Source: Porphyromonadaceae bacterium UBA3318
Lineage (GTDB): Bacteria > Bacteroidota > Bacteroidia > Bacteroidales > Muribaculaceae
DNA: 64,000 nt
Assembly (NCBI GenBank): GCA_002361235.1
Contig: DESI01000005.1
Coordinates: 4,437 to 68,436 of the forward strand
Direction: 5' to 3'
The first letter of the stretch is position 1. Every line of letters begins with the position of its first letter. Position numbers and translations under genes: made by a program. Below are positions 35,190 through 44,385 of this stretch, one piece after another. The notes beneath the pieces are model-generated. The model had not been told where the DNA came from. It made no database searches and saw nothing but the letters and a program-made list of their open reading frames with translations.

Positions 35190-37385
35190 TTAATTACCTA
35201 TATCGGAAATGAATTTGACACGGGCCAGGCGGATGGTCTCCTCGTCGTAATCGGCGCCTAATTCCTGTATGGCCAGCTCTATGTCGTCCTCCTCAAGCTC
35301 CATGAAGTAGCTGTTGAGGTCCTCCTGCTGGTCTTCGTCCAGGATTTCGTCTATGAAGTACCGGATGTCTATCTTGGTGCCGGCCTCCACTATCGATTCC
35401 AGTTCCGTCAGGAATTCGTCGAACTCCAGTCCGAGGCTGTCGGCCAGCTCGTCAAGGTCCACCCGCCGGTCAATGGCCTGGATTATCTGTATCTTTGTGT
35501 TGCTGCGCTGGGCCACGCTACGCACCTGTATGTCGTCGGGTCGCTCTATGTCGTTCTCCTCCACATACCGCTGTATCACCTCTAAAAATGCCTTGCCGTA
35601 CTTCATCGCTTTTCCGGCGCCCACTCCGGGTATGGCCTGCAGTTCCTTGTCGGTCAGCGGATAAGTGGTGGCCATGGCCTCAAGACTCTGGTCGCGGAAC
35701 ACCAGGTATGGCTTTATCTTGTGCTTGCGGGCCACGTCCTTGTTCAGTCCCGACAGGATGGCATACAGTTCCTGATCGGACGCCGAGCTTCCGCGTCCAT
35801 GCGGAACGTCGTTGTCCACTTCCGAATAGTCCGTATCCTCAACAATCTCGAACTTATCGGGCGTCATAATGAACTTATAGGCCTGTCCGGTCAGTTTCAG
35901 TATGCCGTAGTTTTCCAGGTCGCGCTCCAGGTATCCTCCCACCACGGCCTGGCGCACCAATGTGTTCACCAGTTTCTCGTCCATGTCGGCGAGGGCCCCG
36001 AATTCCTCAAGCTGGTCGTGGCCGTTGCGCTTTATCTCGTCCGTGGCGCGCCCTATCAGCATGTTCACCACGTATTCAGACTTGAAATGCTGTTCAACGG
36101 CCGATACGGTCTCCAGCACGGCCAGCAGGCCGTCGGTGGCTTCTATCTTCTTCTTCGGGTGACGGCAGTTGTCGCACTGGCCGCAGTTTTCCTCGTTATA
36201 GTTCTCGCCGAAATAGTGCAGCAGTATCTTGCGCCGGCACACCGACGATTCGGCATAATTGGCCGTTTCCAGCAGCAGCTGGTGTCCTATCTCCTGCTCC
36301 TGCACCGACTTGCTCTGCATCAGCTTGTCCAGTTTCTGCAGGTCCTTGCGGCTATAGAACGTGATGCAGTTGCCCACGCCGCCGTCGCGGCCTGCACGTC
36401 CCGTCTCCTGATAATATCCCTCCAGGCTCTTAGGCATGTCGTAATGTATCACGAAGCGCACGTCGGGCTTGTCGATGCCCATGCCGAACGCTATGGTGGC
36501 CACTATCACGTCCACTTCCTCGCTTAGAAACGCATCCTGGTTCTGAGCGCGCTGATTGGTATCCATGCCGGCGTGATAAGGCAACGCAGCGATGCCGTTG
36601 ATGTTCAGCATCTCGGCAAATTCCTCCACCTTCTTGCGGCTCAGGCAGTACACTATGCCCGATTCGCCCGGATGCTGCCGGATGTATTTTATTATGTCCT
36701 TGTCTATGTCCTTGGTCTTGGGGCGCACCTCGTAATACAGGTTCTTGCGGTTGAAGCTCGACTTGAAAACCCTGGCCTTCAGTATGCCGAGGTTCTTCTG
36801 TATGTCGTGCTGCACCTTCGGCGTGGCCGTGGCCGTAAGGGCTATGATGGGGAACTGCCCTATCTCGTTGATCATGGGGCGTATCTTGCGGTACTCGGGC
36901 CTGAAATCGTGCCCCCATTCCGAGATGCAGTGCGCCTCGTCCACGGCAAAGAACGAAATCCTGATGCTTTTCAGGAACTCCACGTTTTCCTCCTTGGCCA
37001 GTGATTCGGGGGCAACGTACAGCAGCTTGGTCTTGCCGGAGCGCACGTCCTCGCGCACCTTCTCGGCCGCGCTTTTAGACAATGTGGAGTTAAGGAAATG
37101 CGCTACGCGCTCATGGTCCACATATCCGCGGATGGCGTCCACCTGATTCTTCATCAGGGCTATCAGCGGCGAGATCACTATCGCGGTGCCTTCCAGCATC
37201 AGTGCCGGAAGCTGATAGCACAGCGACTTACCGCCGCCCGTGGGCATCAGCACGAACACATCGCGACCCGACACAAGGTTGTTGATCACATCGTACTGAC
37301 CCTCCTTGAAAGCGTCGAATCCGAAGTAATATTTCAACGTCTCGTATATCCTTGCCTTGTTGTCCTGCTGATTCTTGTTTCCCAT
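35190..37385 (-). CDS. recQ: ATP-dependent DNA helicase RecQ
   Basis: 731 residues. Superfamily 2 motifs: VLMPTGGGKSLCYQLPALML (Walker A), AVDEAHCISEWGHDFRPEYR (Walker B plus aromatic loop), ALTATATPKVQHDIQKNLGI, and VIVATIAFGMGIDKPDVRFV with QETGRAGRDGG. A zinc-binding RQC region follows (CRRKILLHYFGENYNEENCG, then CDNC) with a winged helix, then an HRDC domain (DQELYAILSGLNKDVARKHK, IPGVGAGKAMKYGKAFLEVI). The last ~120 residues are an acidic extension beyond the E. coli enzyme, seen in Bacteroidetes RecQ. Its own promoter lies at 37516 with a hairpin in the leader. Confidence 0.96.
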   Translation of the reverse strand: MGNKNQQDNKARIYETLKYYFGFDAFKEGQYDVINNLVSGRDVFVLMPTGGGKSLCYQLPALMLEGTAIVISPLIALMKNQVDAIRGYVDHERVAHFLNSTLSKSAAEKVREDVRSGKTKLLYVAPESLAKEENVEFLKSIRISFFAVDEAHCISEWGHDFRPEYRKIRPMINEIGQFPIIALTATATPKVQHDIQKNLGILKARVFKSSFNRKNLYYEVRPKTKDIDKDIIKYIRQHPGESGIVYCLSRKKVEEFAEMLNINGIAALPYHAGMDTNQRAQNQDAFLSEEVDVIVATIAFGMGIDKPDVRFVIHYDMPKSLEGYYQETGRAGRDGGVGNCITFYSRKDLQKLDKLMQSKSVQEQEIGHQLLLETANYAESSVCRRKILLHYFGENYNEENCGQCDNCRHPKKKIEATDGLLAVLETVSAVEQHFKSEYVVNMLIGRATDEIKRNGHDQLEEFGALADMDEKLVNTLVRQAVVGGYLERDLENYGILKLTGQAYKFIMTPDKFEIVEDTDYSEVDNDVPHGRGSSASDQELYAILSGLNKDVARKHKIKPYLVFRDQSLEAMATTYPLTDKELQAIPGVGAGKAMKYGKAFLEVIQRYVEENDIERPDDIQVRSVAQRSNTKIQIIQAIDRRVDLDELADSLGLEFDEFLTELESIVEAGTKIDIRYFIDEILDEDQQEDLNSYFMELEEDDIELAIQELGADYDEETIRLARVKFISDIGN

Positions 37386-37449
37386 GATTGAGTTTGAGGT
37401 TTGAGAAGTACCGGAGAGTCACCCACTGTCTGACAAATCATTCAGAGAG

Positions 37450-37490
37450 ATGAAATATCGCTGACCGAAGCTCCTTCAGCGAGATATCAT
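37450..37490. repeat. Imperfect inverted repeat in the recQ leader
   Basis: Arms ATGAAATATCGCTGA (37450-37464) and TCAGCGAGATATCAT (37476-37490) pair at 13 of 15 positions around an 11-nt loop. On the minus strand it lies between the recQ promoter and its start codon, so it would be a hairpin in the 5' untranslated RNA. Two TGTCTGAC copies flank it. Confidence 0.65.
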
Positions 37491-37515
37491 ATCCAATGTC
37501 TGACCGCTCCGAATA

Positions 37516-37546
37516 CAAATTTAATAATTTTTTCTCAATCCGCAAA
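37516..37546 (-). promoter_or_regulatory. Promoter of recQ
   Basis: Minus strand TTTG (37543-37546), 19-bp spacer, TAAATTTG (37516-37523): exact consensus. The start codon is ~130 nt downstream, giving a long structured leader. Confidence 0.8.
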
Positions 37547-37640
37547 CAAATGTCCCAATAATTATGAAAGGCAGTGCGTATAACTTATTCCCTTATGTCC
37601 GGGCATTCTCTTGCCTGTATATTTCAATCCCGGGACGGGA

Positions 37641-38897
37641 TCAGTTGCCGGCTTCGAGCAGGTCGCCGAAGTGGGCTTTGTCAAGCTGCTTGTTGACGTA
37701 GTCGGCGTCGACGGTGAAGGTCTTGGTCTTCAGCGACGGCACGTCGTACATGGCGTCGACCATCACGGTCTCCACTATTGAACGGAGTCCGCGGGCGCCG
37801 AGCTTGTATTCCACGGCCTTGTCCACGATGGTGTCAAGGGCATCCTCGGTAAACTCCAGCTTCACGCCGTCCAGCTCCATCAGTCTTGAATACTGACGGA
37901 TGATGGCGTTCTTGGGCTCGGTCAGGATGCGGCGCAACGCCTCCTTGTCCAGCGGATCAAGGCTGGTGAGGATAGGCAGACGACCGATTATCTCCGGTAT
38001 CATACCGAACGACTTGAGGTCCTGCGGCATCACGTAGCGCATCAGATTGTCGCGCTGACGCTTGCGGTTCTTCTCGTCATGACCGTAACCCACGATGTGG
38101 GTGTTCAGTCGCGCCGCTATCTTACGCTCTATGCCGTCGAACGCGCCGCCGCACACGAACAGGATGTTCTTGGTGTTCACCGGTATCATCTTCTGCTCGG
38201 GATGCTTGCGGCCTCCCTGCGGCGGAACAAGCGCGACGGTACCCTCCAACAGTTTCAACAGACCCTGCTGCACACCCTCGCCGCTCACGTCACGCGTGAT
38301 GGACGGATTGTCGCTCTTACGGGCTATCTTGTCTATCTCGTCGATGAATATGATACCGCGCTCGGCCTTCTCCACATCGTAATCGCAGGCCTGAAGCAGC
38401 CGGGTCAGCAACGACTCGATATCCTCGCCCACATAACCGGCCTCGGTCAGCACCGTGGCGTCCACGATGGTGAACGGCACGTCAAGAAGCTTGGCGATAG
38501 ACTTGGCCAGCAAGGTCTTGCCCGTACCGGTGGGACCCACCAGGACTACGTTCGACTTCTCGATGTCCACATCGTCGTCATCCTCCTTTTTGTTCTGGTT
38601 GATGCGCTTATAGTGATTGTAGACGGCCACGGACAGATACTTCTTGGCCTCGTCCTGGCCTATCACGTACTGATCCAGAAATTCCTTGATTTCATGAGGC
38701 GTGGGTATCGGCTTGGGTGCGCTTTTCTTGTCCTGCGCCTTTCCCTTGCGCTTACGCAGCTCCGTATCGCGCTGGTCGTCGATAAACTGTATGCAGTCCG
38801 TGCACAGACACAGGTCCTGAATCACCGGAACCACAGGGCTTTCGGCGGAATCGAACTTGCCGCACATGCCGCACCTCAGATCGCTCTTTTTTGCCAT
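37641..38897 (-). CDS. clpX: ATP-dependent Clp protease ATP-binding subunit ClpX
   Basis: 418 residues. N-terminal C4 zinc domain (CGMCGKFDS ... [11 protein letters not shown]), then the AAA+ module: [20 protein letters not shown] (Walker A), [20 protein letters not shown] (Walker B), pore loop and sensor regions, ending [20 protein letters not shown] (sensor 2). Unfolds substrates and feeds them into ClpP. Five bp separate it from clpP, in the order tig-clpP-clpX as in most bacteria. Confidence 0.98.
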   Translation of the reverse strand: MAKKSDLRCGMCGKFDSAESPVVPVIQDLCLCTDCIQFIDDQRDTELRKRKGKAQDKKSAPKPIPTPHEIKEFLDQYVIGQDEAKKYLSVAVYNHYKRINQNKKEDDDDVDIEKSNVVLVGPTGTGKTLLAKSIAKLLDVPFTIVDATVLTEAGYVGEDIESLLTRLLQACDYDVEKAERGIIFIDEIDKIARKSDNPSITRDVSGEGVQQGLLKLLEGTVALVPPQGGRKHPEQKMIPVNTKNILFVCGGAFDGIERKIAARLNTHIVGYGHDEKNRKRQRDNLMRYVMPQDLKSFGMIPEIIGRLPILTSLDPLDKEALRRILTEPKNAIIRQYSRLMELDGVKLEFTEDALDTIVDKAVEYKLGARGLRSIVETVMVDAMYDVPSLKTKTFTVDADYVNKQLDKAHFGDLLEAGN

Positions 38898-38902
38898 TCC
38901 TT

Positions 38903-39622
38903 TTACTTCTTCGACGGATTAACCAATACCTTGTCGATCATGCCATATTCCTGGGCCTCCTTGGCTATCATCCAGTAGTCGCGGTCGGAATCGGCCTCTA
39001 CCTTGGAGAAGGGCTGACCGGAGTGGTCGGAGATGATGCGGTACAGTTCCTCCTTGAGTTTGAGGATCTCGCGCGCCGTGATCTCGATGTCCGATGCCTG
39101 TCCCTGGATTCCGCCCATGGGCTGATGAATCATCACGCGGCTGTGAGGCAGCGCGTAACGCTTACCCTTCTCGCCGGCCACAAGCAGCACCGCGGCCATC
39201 GACGCGGCCATCCCCGTACAGATAGTGGACACATCGGAGTTGATGTACTGCATGGTGTCGTATATTCCCAGTCCGGCATATACCGATCCGCCGGGGCTGT
39301 TGATGTACAGGCTGATGTCCTTGTCGGGGTCTACCGAGTCAAGGTACAGCAGCTGGGCCTGGATTATGTTGGCGCTCTGGTCCGACACCTGCGTGCCGAG
39401 GAATATGATGCGGTCCATCATCAGACGCGAGAACACGTCCATCTGAGTCACGTTCAGCTGACGTTCCTCCAGGATGTACGGATTCATATAGTCTGCCATC
39501 GGGCTTTTGACGCCGGCGCCGGCCTTGCGCATATACGAGTCTATGGTGTTGCCGCTCATGCCGAGATGGTTCACGGCATAGTTTCTAAAATCATTCTGCA
39601 TAGTCTGTTCTTTCTTATTCAA
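38903..39622 (-). CDS. clpP: ATP-dependent Clp protease proteolytic subunit ClpP
   Basis: 239 residues. Serine protease triad visible: Ser141 in [20 protein letters not shown], His in [20 protein letters not shown], and Asp in the C-terminal [11 protein letters not shown] region. The N-terminus is about 35 residues longer than a mature ClpP, consistent with self-processing or a Bacteroidetes-type extension. Forms a tetradecameric chamber with ClpX as ATPase partner. A strong hairpin lies upstream between tig and this gene. Confidence 0.97.
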   Translation of the reverse strand: MNKKEQTMQNDFRNYAVNHLGMSGNTIDSYMRKAGAGVKSPMADYMNPYILEERQLNVTQMDVFSRLMMDRIIFLGTQVSDQSANIIQAQLLYLDSVDPDKDISLYINSPGGSVYAGLGIYDTMQYINSDVSTICTGMAASMAAVLLVAGEKGKRYALPHSRVMIHQPMGGIQGQASDIEITAREILKLKEELYRIISDHSGQPFSKVEADSDRDYWMIAKEAQEYGMIDKVLVNPSKK

Positions 39623-39671
39623 CGGACGGCGTCTGCATCGCCATCCATTCGGTCTGGTTATACTAAGACGT

Positions 39672-39699
39672 CGCGGGAACCGGCGACCCGGCTCCCGCG
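39672..39699. terminator. GC-rich hairpin between tig and clpP
   Basis: CGCGGGAACCGG and CCGGCTCCCGCG pair at 11 of 12 positions with loop CGAC. No T-run follows, so it is more likely a processing site or attenuator that lowers clpP relative to tig than a full stop. Confidence 0.55.
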
Positions 39700-39784
39700 C
39701 AGTCCTGGTATCTATAACAAATTACGCGCCAATATTCCCAAATACTCAAATGTGACCTGACGCAATTTGTTTAGAGTTCTTTGA

Positions 39785-41158
39785 TTACTCGGCTCCTTCT
39801 TCCTCCTGTTCATTCTTGAACAGGGCGTTGAATTCCTCGGGAGTCACTTCTTTCTCGTCAACTGTCACGGCCTCGCGGAGTGCGGTGAAGAACTTCATGT
39901 CTACCGTGTTCTGACGGATACGGTCTATGGCCTTCTTGTCCTTCAGGATGTCGTCGGCAAAGCGGTCGATGGCCTCCTCCGGAGGATTGGCCATGCCGTA
40001 CTGCGCGAACTGCTGGCGTGCCATCATCTTGGCGGTCTGCTTCACATCCTCCTCGTTTATCTCGATACCCATCTGGGTCATCAGCGTGTCCTTGGCCAGA
40101 TCCCACAGCAGCGAACCCTTCGAGCTTTCGTACACCTCGTCTACGTTGCTCTCGTTGATGTCCTTGTTGTTGATGATCAGGTATTCCTTCAGGATGTCGT
40201 CGGGCAGCTTGGAGTCCTTAACCTTGTCCATGATCACGTTGCGGGCATCGATGGTGAAACGGAAGTTCTCCTCGCCCGACAGGCTGTTCTCGATCATGGC
40301 CTTGACTGCGGCGCGGTAGCCGGCCTCGTCCTTCACCGTACCGTCGGCGCCGAACACTTCCTTGTAGTATTCCTCGCCCGGCTCTGCGGGCTTCAGCACG
40401 ATGATCTCCTTGATTTCCATCTCGAAGTCACCCTTGTAGTTCTCCACGTCCTTCTTGTCGATGTTCAGCATCGACGACATCTCGCTGGGATTGCCGTCGC
40501 ATGTGGCCCAGGGATTGAACACCACCTTGTCGCCTACATGCTTGCCCATGAACAGCTCGGCCTGTGCGCGGTCCTTGAAGTACTGGGGAGCCACGATGCC
40601 GTTCTCGATAACCAGTCCGCCCTCGTCGTTACCGTCGGCGTCAAGCTCGCGGAGCACGCCCTTCACCAGTGCGGTCTCGTCTACGGTCTCGCCCGGCTCC
40701 TGCTTGCCGAAACGACGGCGAAGCTGCTTGTCCTGCTCGTCAATCATCTCGTCCGAAATCTTGATCTTGTAGTAGGGAATGTGCAGCTCCTTGTCGGCCT
40801 TGATGTCCATCACGGGTGCCAGACCTACGTTGAACTTCAGGGTGAAGTCCGTTTCGTTCGGATTCAGGTCATTCTCCTTGAAGGGAACGGGCTGACCCAA
40901 CACTGCCAGGTGATTGTCCTCTATATATTTGTACAGCTCCTGGCCCACCAGCTTGCTGACTACATCGTACTTGACGCTCTTGCCGTATTTCTTCTCGAGC
41001 ACTCCCGCGGGCACATGACCGGCGCGGAACCCGGGCTCGGCGTGTGTCTTACCGATGTTCTTCAGTTCCTTCTTTACTGTGTCGGCATAGTCTGCCTGTC
41101 CGACGGTCACGGTTATAATGCCGTGTACATCATCGACCTTTTGGAATTCTACGTTCAT
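39785..41158 (-). CDS. tig: Trigger factor
   Basis: 457 residues. Ribosome-binding N-domain (MNVEFQKVDDVHGIITVTVG; the signature loop reads PGFRAGHVPAG at ~42-52, equivalent to the G-F-R-x-G-x-x-P ribosome-docking motif). The central ~150 residues are divergent from the FKBP-type domain of E. coli trigger factor, as usual in Bacteroidetes. A long helical C-terminal arm follows (ENSLSGEENFRFTIDARNVI, AKMMARQQFAQYGMANPPEE). Holds nascent chains at the ribosome. Probable promoter: -7 element TAATTTTG on the minus strand at 41223-41230. Confidence 0.95.
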   Translation of the reverse strand: MNVEFQKVDDVHGIITVTVGQADYADTVKKELKNIGKTHAEPGFRAGHVPAGVLEKKYGKSVKYDVVSKLVGQELYKYIEDNHLAVLGQPVPFKENDLNPNETDFTLKFNVGLAPVMDIKADKELHIPYYKIKISDEMIDEQDKQLRRRFGKQEPGETVDETALVKGVLRELDADGNDEGGLVIENGIVAPQYFKDRAQAELFMGKHVGDKVVFNPWATCDGNPSEMSSMLNIDKKDVENYKGDFEMEIKEIIVLKPAEPGEEYYKEVFGADGTVKDEAGYRAAVKAMIENSLSGEENFRFTIDARNVIMDKVKDSKLPDDILKEYLIINNKDINESNVDEVYESSKGSLLWDLAKDTLMTQMGIEINEEDVKQTAKMMARQQFAQYGMANPPEEAIDRFADDILKDKKAIDRIRQNTVDMKFFTALREAVTVDEKEVTPEEFNALFKNEQEEEGAE

Positions 41159-41200
41159 TATATACTATATCTTTTTATAATTTTCTACAATACTATTGTG

Positions 41201-41230
41201 GCTACGCGCCACTATCAGCCCGCAAAATTA
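41201..41230 (-). promoter_or_regulatory. tig -7 element and short hairpin leader (module A fragment)
   Basis: TAATTTTG (41223-41230, minus strand); the expected -33 TTTG is missing. Right after it the transcript would contain GCTGATAGTGGCGCG (41205-41219), shared exactly with the repeat at 63907, then GTAGCCAC, which pairs with GTGGC to form a small hairpin. Confidence 0.5.
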
Positions 41231-41321
41231 ACAAATTTTTCTGAATTATGTTGAGATACCTCTCAATAAAATATGTTAATCGGGCTGTTTACGGCCTGTG
41301 CGAGGCTTTGCTCCGCTTTCT

Positions 41322-42638
41322 TTATCTGAAGAAAAGACGCATGGCCTTCACCATAGCCAGCTGGTCGTCCACGCTGGCCGTTTCGGCGGCCGAATGCATT
41401 GCCCAGATGGCGTTGCCCACGTCCACGCCCTCGATGTCGAACTGCGACGTGGCGATGTTGCCGAGTGTCGACCCGCCCGCCGAGTCGCTGTGGTTGACGA
41501 AGTACTGGGCCTTCACTCCGGCCTCGCGGCACAGCTCGTTGAACACGGCGGCACCGCGGCTGTCGCTCATATACTTGCAGTTGGCGTTTATCTTTATCAC
41601 CGGGCCGCCGCCCATCACGGCGTGATTGGTCGGATCATACTTGCCGTCGTAGTTGGGATGCCAAGCGTGGGCGTCGTCGGCCGAAATCATGAAGCTGGAG
41701 GCAATGGCGCGGTAATAGTCCTCGCGGTTGCCGCAGAGTTGCAGGCAGATGCGTTCCAGTATGTTGCGCAGCACGGGCGACGCGGCTCCCTGCTTTGTGC
41801 CCGAGCCGGTCTCCTCGTTGTCGAACACGGCCAATACGCGCGTGGCGGCTGTCTTGTTCTCATGCTCGTCGAGCATAGCCTGCAGGCCGGCATACGCCAT
41901 CGACAGGTCGTCGATGCGGCCCGACTGGAAGAACTGTCCATTCACGCCGATAATCCGTGCTTTCTCCACGGGATAGAGACAAAGCTCATAGTCCACTATG
42001 TCCTCGGGCTGAATGCCAAGCTCGCGGGCCACCATGATGCGCACCAGGCCGCCTCGGCTCTTATGTTCGGCTATTTCTTCGTCGCTGAAGTATCCCAGCA
42101 CCGGCAGCATGTCCTTCTGCACGGACAGCGAATTGCCCTCGTTCACGGCACGGTTGAAGTGTATGGCCAGGTGCGGAATGGTGCATACCGGTTCGTGAAG
42201 ATCCACCACATATTCGCGGGGATGCTCCCAGTCGTTGCCGCGCACGGCCACACGGCCGGCTATCGACAGAGGACGGTCGAACCATGTGTACATGATGCCG
42301 CCACCGTATTTCTCCACGTTCAGCTTCACTATGCCGCCGTCGCCGTACATCTCGGCGTTCGGCTTTATCTTGAAGCAGGGCGAATCGCTGTGGGCGGAGA
42401 TTATCCTGAAGCCATTCTCGGCCACATTTCCCTCTCCAACTATGAAAGCGAACAGCGCACTGCCGTTCTTGGTCATATAGTACCGGCCGCCGCGTTCCAG
42501 TTGCCACGCGTCGCGCTCGTCAAGGCGTTTGAAGCCGGCTGTGTCAAGTTCCTCGCGCATATTGCGCACCGCCGTGAAATTACACGTGGACTTATCCATC
42601 CACTCCAACAACCTCCCCATTACATATTCCGTAGCCAT
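41322..42638 (-). CDS. M18-family aminopeptidase
   Basis: 438 residues. Metal-site motifs of M18 enzymes: IISAHSDSPCFKIKPNAEMY (His and Asp ligands), VLAVFDNEETGSGTKQGAAS (Glu-Glu, general base and ligand), FMISADDAHAWHPNYDGKYD (Asp ligand), and the C-terminal VGNAIWAMHSAAETASVDDQ with the last His. Forms large cytosolic complexes that remove acidic or neutral N-terminal residues from peptides. Last gene of the yicC-gmk-nadD-DUF5063 row, 81 bp after DUF5063; a GGA/TCC-loop hairpin lies in that gap. Confidence 0.93.
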   Translation of the reverse strand: MATEYVMGRLLEWMDKSTCNFTAVRNMREELDTAGFKRLDERDAWQLERGGRYYMTKNGSALFAFIVGEGNVAENGFRIISAHSDSPCFKIKPNAEMYGDGGIVKLNVEKYGGGIMYTWFDRPLSIAGRVAVRGNDWEHPREYVVDLHEPVCTIPHLAIHFNRAVNEGNSLSVQKDMLPVLGYFSDEEIAEHKSRGGLVRIMVARELGIQPEDIVDYELCLYPVEKARIIGVNGQFFQSGRIDDLSMAYAGLQAMLDEHENKTAATRVLAVFDNEETGSGTKQGAASPVLRNILERICLQLCGNREDYYRAIASSFMISADDAHAWHPNYDGKYDPTNHAVMGGGPVIKINANCKYMSDSRGAAVFNELCREAGVKAQYFVNHSDSAGGSTLGNIATSQFDIEGVDVGNAIWAMHSAAETASVDDQLAMVKAMRLFFR

Positions 42639-42691
42639 TTTTTCTACTTTACTTGTCCGTTTTTGCCTTTACCAGGCTGGTTAGTTCGGGC

Positions 42692-42710
42692 CCGGAGCTT
42701 CCAGCTCCGG
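42692..42710. repeat. Short perfect hairpin, TCC loop
   Basis: CCGGAGCT-TCC-AGCTCCGG: 8-bp perfect arms and the constant TCC loop seen in other intergenic hairpins of this window. Confidence 0.75.
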
Positions 42711-42719
42711 CTCCCTCTA

Positions 42720-43232
42720 TTATTGATTGAACCGCAGGTGATTCAGCGCCCGCAGCACGTTGCACAGCGTCTGGCTCCAGTACGAAGCGAAATTCTCGCG
42801 GCATTCCACATACGCGCCGGCCAGCTCCTGACCATCCGTTTCCTTTACTACCATTATAAAATTATACAGCGCCTGGAAGATGTCGGCCAGACTTTCGGCT
42901 ATCGACGCCGCTATCGGCGTGTCGCTGTATTTCATATCCTCCTCGAAGGTTTCGAGAAACACATCGTCAGGGCCAAGCACCATCTCGACATTGCGGCGTA
43001 TGGTGTCGTACCATTGCTCGTCGACGTACGTCTGATAGTAGCCGTAGTCCAGAACTCCCACCTCCTCAGGACTCAGACCGGCGAACTCGCCGTAGATCTG
43101 CGGCAGCAGTTCGGTCATCCTGACCACAAACTCTTCCTTCTCCATCTCGCGCGCGTTCTCCACCGCCTCGCAGTATTGCGACGCGTACGCGGTGATGTTG
43201 AGCATCTTCCGGTTCAGTGCGCTTTCATCCAT
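42720..43232 (-). CDS. DUF5063 domain-containing protein
   Basis: 170 residues, predominantly helical and acidic. The stretches MLNITAYASQYCEAVENARE, ELLPQIYGEFAGLSPEEVGV and TPIAASIAESLADIFQALYN match the DUF5063 family, common in Bacteroidetes and of unknown function. No signal peptide. Its ATG overlaps the nadD stop (TAATG), implying translational coupling with the NAD biosynthesis gene. Confidence 0.88.
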   Translation of the reverse strand: MDESALNRKMLNITAYASQYCEAVENAREMEKEEFVVRMTELLPQIYGEFAGLSPEEVGVLDYGYYQTYVDEQWYDTIRRNVEMVLGPDDVFLETFEEDMKYSDTPIAASIAESLADIFQALYNFIMVVKETDGQELAGAYVECRENFASYWSQTLCNVLRALNHLRFNQ

Positions 43233-43807
43233 TATCTGTACAATTGTTTTTCCTCTATATAATTCAGAACGTTACAGGGCACCAAAAAGGTCACGTCCTG
43301 CCCTCGCTTCAAAGCCTGTCGGATATAAGTCGATGACACGAACACCTGCGGCACCTCTCCGGCCAACTCCACATTCCCCGGCATTTCGGAGGGAAGTTCA
43401 TAGCCCGGCCGCGGATATATCGTTACGCCATACTCAGCTAATATCCTGTCGGCGTCTCGCCATCGTCCGAAAGCCTCCCAGTTGTCCGAGCCTATTATCA
43501 CCCGGAACGTATGCTCCGGATATTGCCGGCTCAGCGCACACAGGGTGCGGCAGGTATATGACGGCTCGGGCAGGCTCTGCTCTATATCGTTAACTTCCAC
43601 GCCCTTGCACCTGTCGGCCACAAGCCTGCACATCTCGGTGCGCATGGCTCCGTCGGCGGGGCGTTCCTCACCTGTCTTGAAGGGGTTGATTCGTGCGGGA
43701 ACGAGCCAAACCCTGTCGAACACGCCTCGCTGTACCAGTTCGTTGGCCACGACGGCATGTCCCGTGTGTATCGGGTCGAAACTTCCGCCTAATATCCCTA
43801 TCTTCAT
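43232..43807 (-). CDS. nadD: Nicotinate-nucleotide adenylyltransferase
   Basis: 191 residues. Nucleotidyltransferase HxGH site: MKIGILGGSFDPIHTGHAVV. Downstream: VSSTYIRQALKRGQDVTFLV, which holds the (S/T)xxR phosphate-binding motif. Adenylates nicotinate mononucleotide in NAD synthesis. Overlaps gmk by 4 bp (ATGA) and DUF5063 by 1 bp. Confidence 0.96.
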   Translation of the reverse strand: MKIGILGGSFDPIHTGHAVVANELVQRGVFDRVWLVPARINPFKTGEERPADGAMRTEMCRLVADRCKGVEVNDIEQSLPEPSYTCRTLCALSRQYPEHTFRVIIGSDNWEAFGRWRDADRILAEYGVTIYPRPGYELPSEMPGNVELAGEVPQVFVSSTYIRQALKRGQDVTFLVPCNVLNYIEEKQLYR

Positions 43808-44385
43808 TTCGTGAATTCCCGGATATTGTCGGCCACGTCGGCCACCGCCGTGTCCAGGTCATCGTTCACCACCACCTTGTCGTAACGGTCGGCGAAACTC
43901 ATCTCGTACTCGGCCTTGTCGAGACGTCGGCGTATCGATTCGTCATCGTCGGTGGCGCGCGACCGCAGACGCTCCTCGAGCGATTGCAGCGTCGGCGGTT
44001 CTATGAATATCAGCAGCGCGCGGTCGCCGTAACGTTTCTTGACGTTCAAAGCCCCCTCTACATCTATGTCCATTATCAGGTTCTTGCCACAGCCGGTGAC
44101 GCGCTCCACTTCCGATACCAACGTGCCGTAGCGTGTGCCGGAATACACCTCGGCCCACTCCACGAACTCGCCGCGCTCTATACGGGCCGCGAATTCATCC
44201 GGACTCAGGAAATAGTATTGCACGCCGTCCTGTTCCGTGCCTCGGGGCGCGCGGCTTGTGGCCGACACCGAAAAACCAAGGTTCAGGTCGGGCATCTTCA
44301 TCAGTTCGCCTATAATGGTGCTCTTGCCCGTTCCCGAAGGCGCGGACAGCACTATGATTTTTCCGTTGTTATTGTTACAACACAT
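43804..44385 (-). CDS. gmk: Guanylate kinase
   Basis: 193 residues. P-loop IIVLSAPSGTGKSTIIGELM; GMP-binding GFSVSATSRAPRGTEQDGVQ and YYFLSPDEF; EWAEVYSGTRYGTLVSEVER; and DIDVEGALNVKKRYGDRALL. Converts GMP to GDP. The start (MCCNNNN) lies within the end of yicC, an 11-bp overlap; a later start would remove little of the fold. Confidence 0.97.
   Translation of the reverse strand: MCCNNNNGKIIVLSAPSGTGKSTIIGELMKMPDLNLGFSVSATSRAPRGTEQDGVQYYFLSPDEFAARIERGEFVEWAEVYSGTRYGTLVSEVERVTGCGKNLIMDIDVEGALNVKKRYGDRALLIFIEPPTLQSLEERLRSRATDDDESIRRRLDKAEYEMSFADRYDKVVVNDDLDTAVADVADNIREFTK

Noticed and set aside
41298..43262. Plus-strand open frame of 654 codons
   Set aside because: It runs antisense through the M18 peptidase and DUF5063 genes, which have clear motifs and translational coupling.
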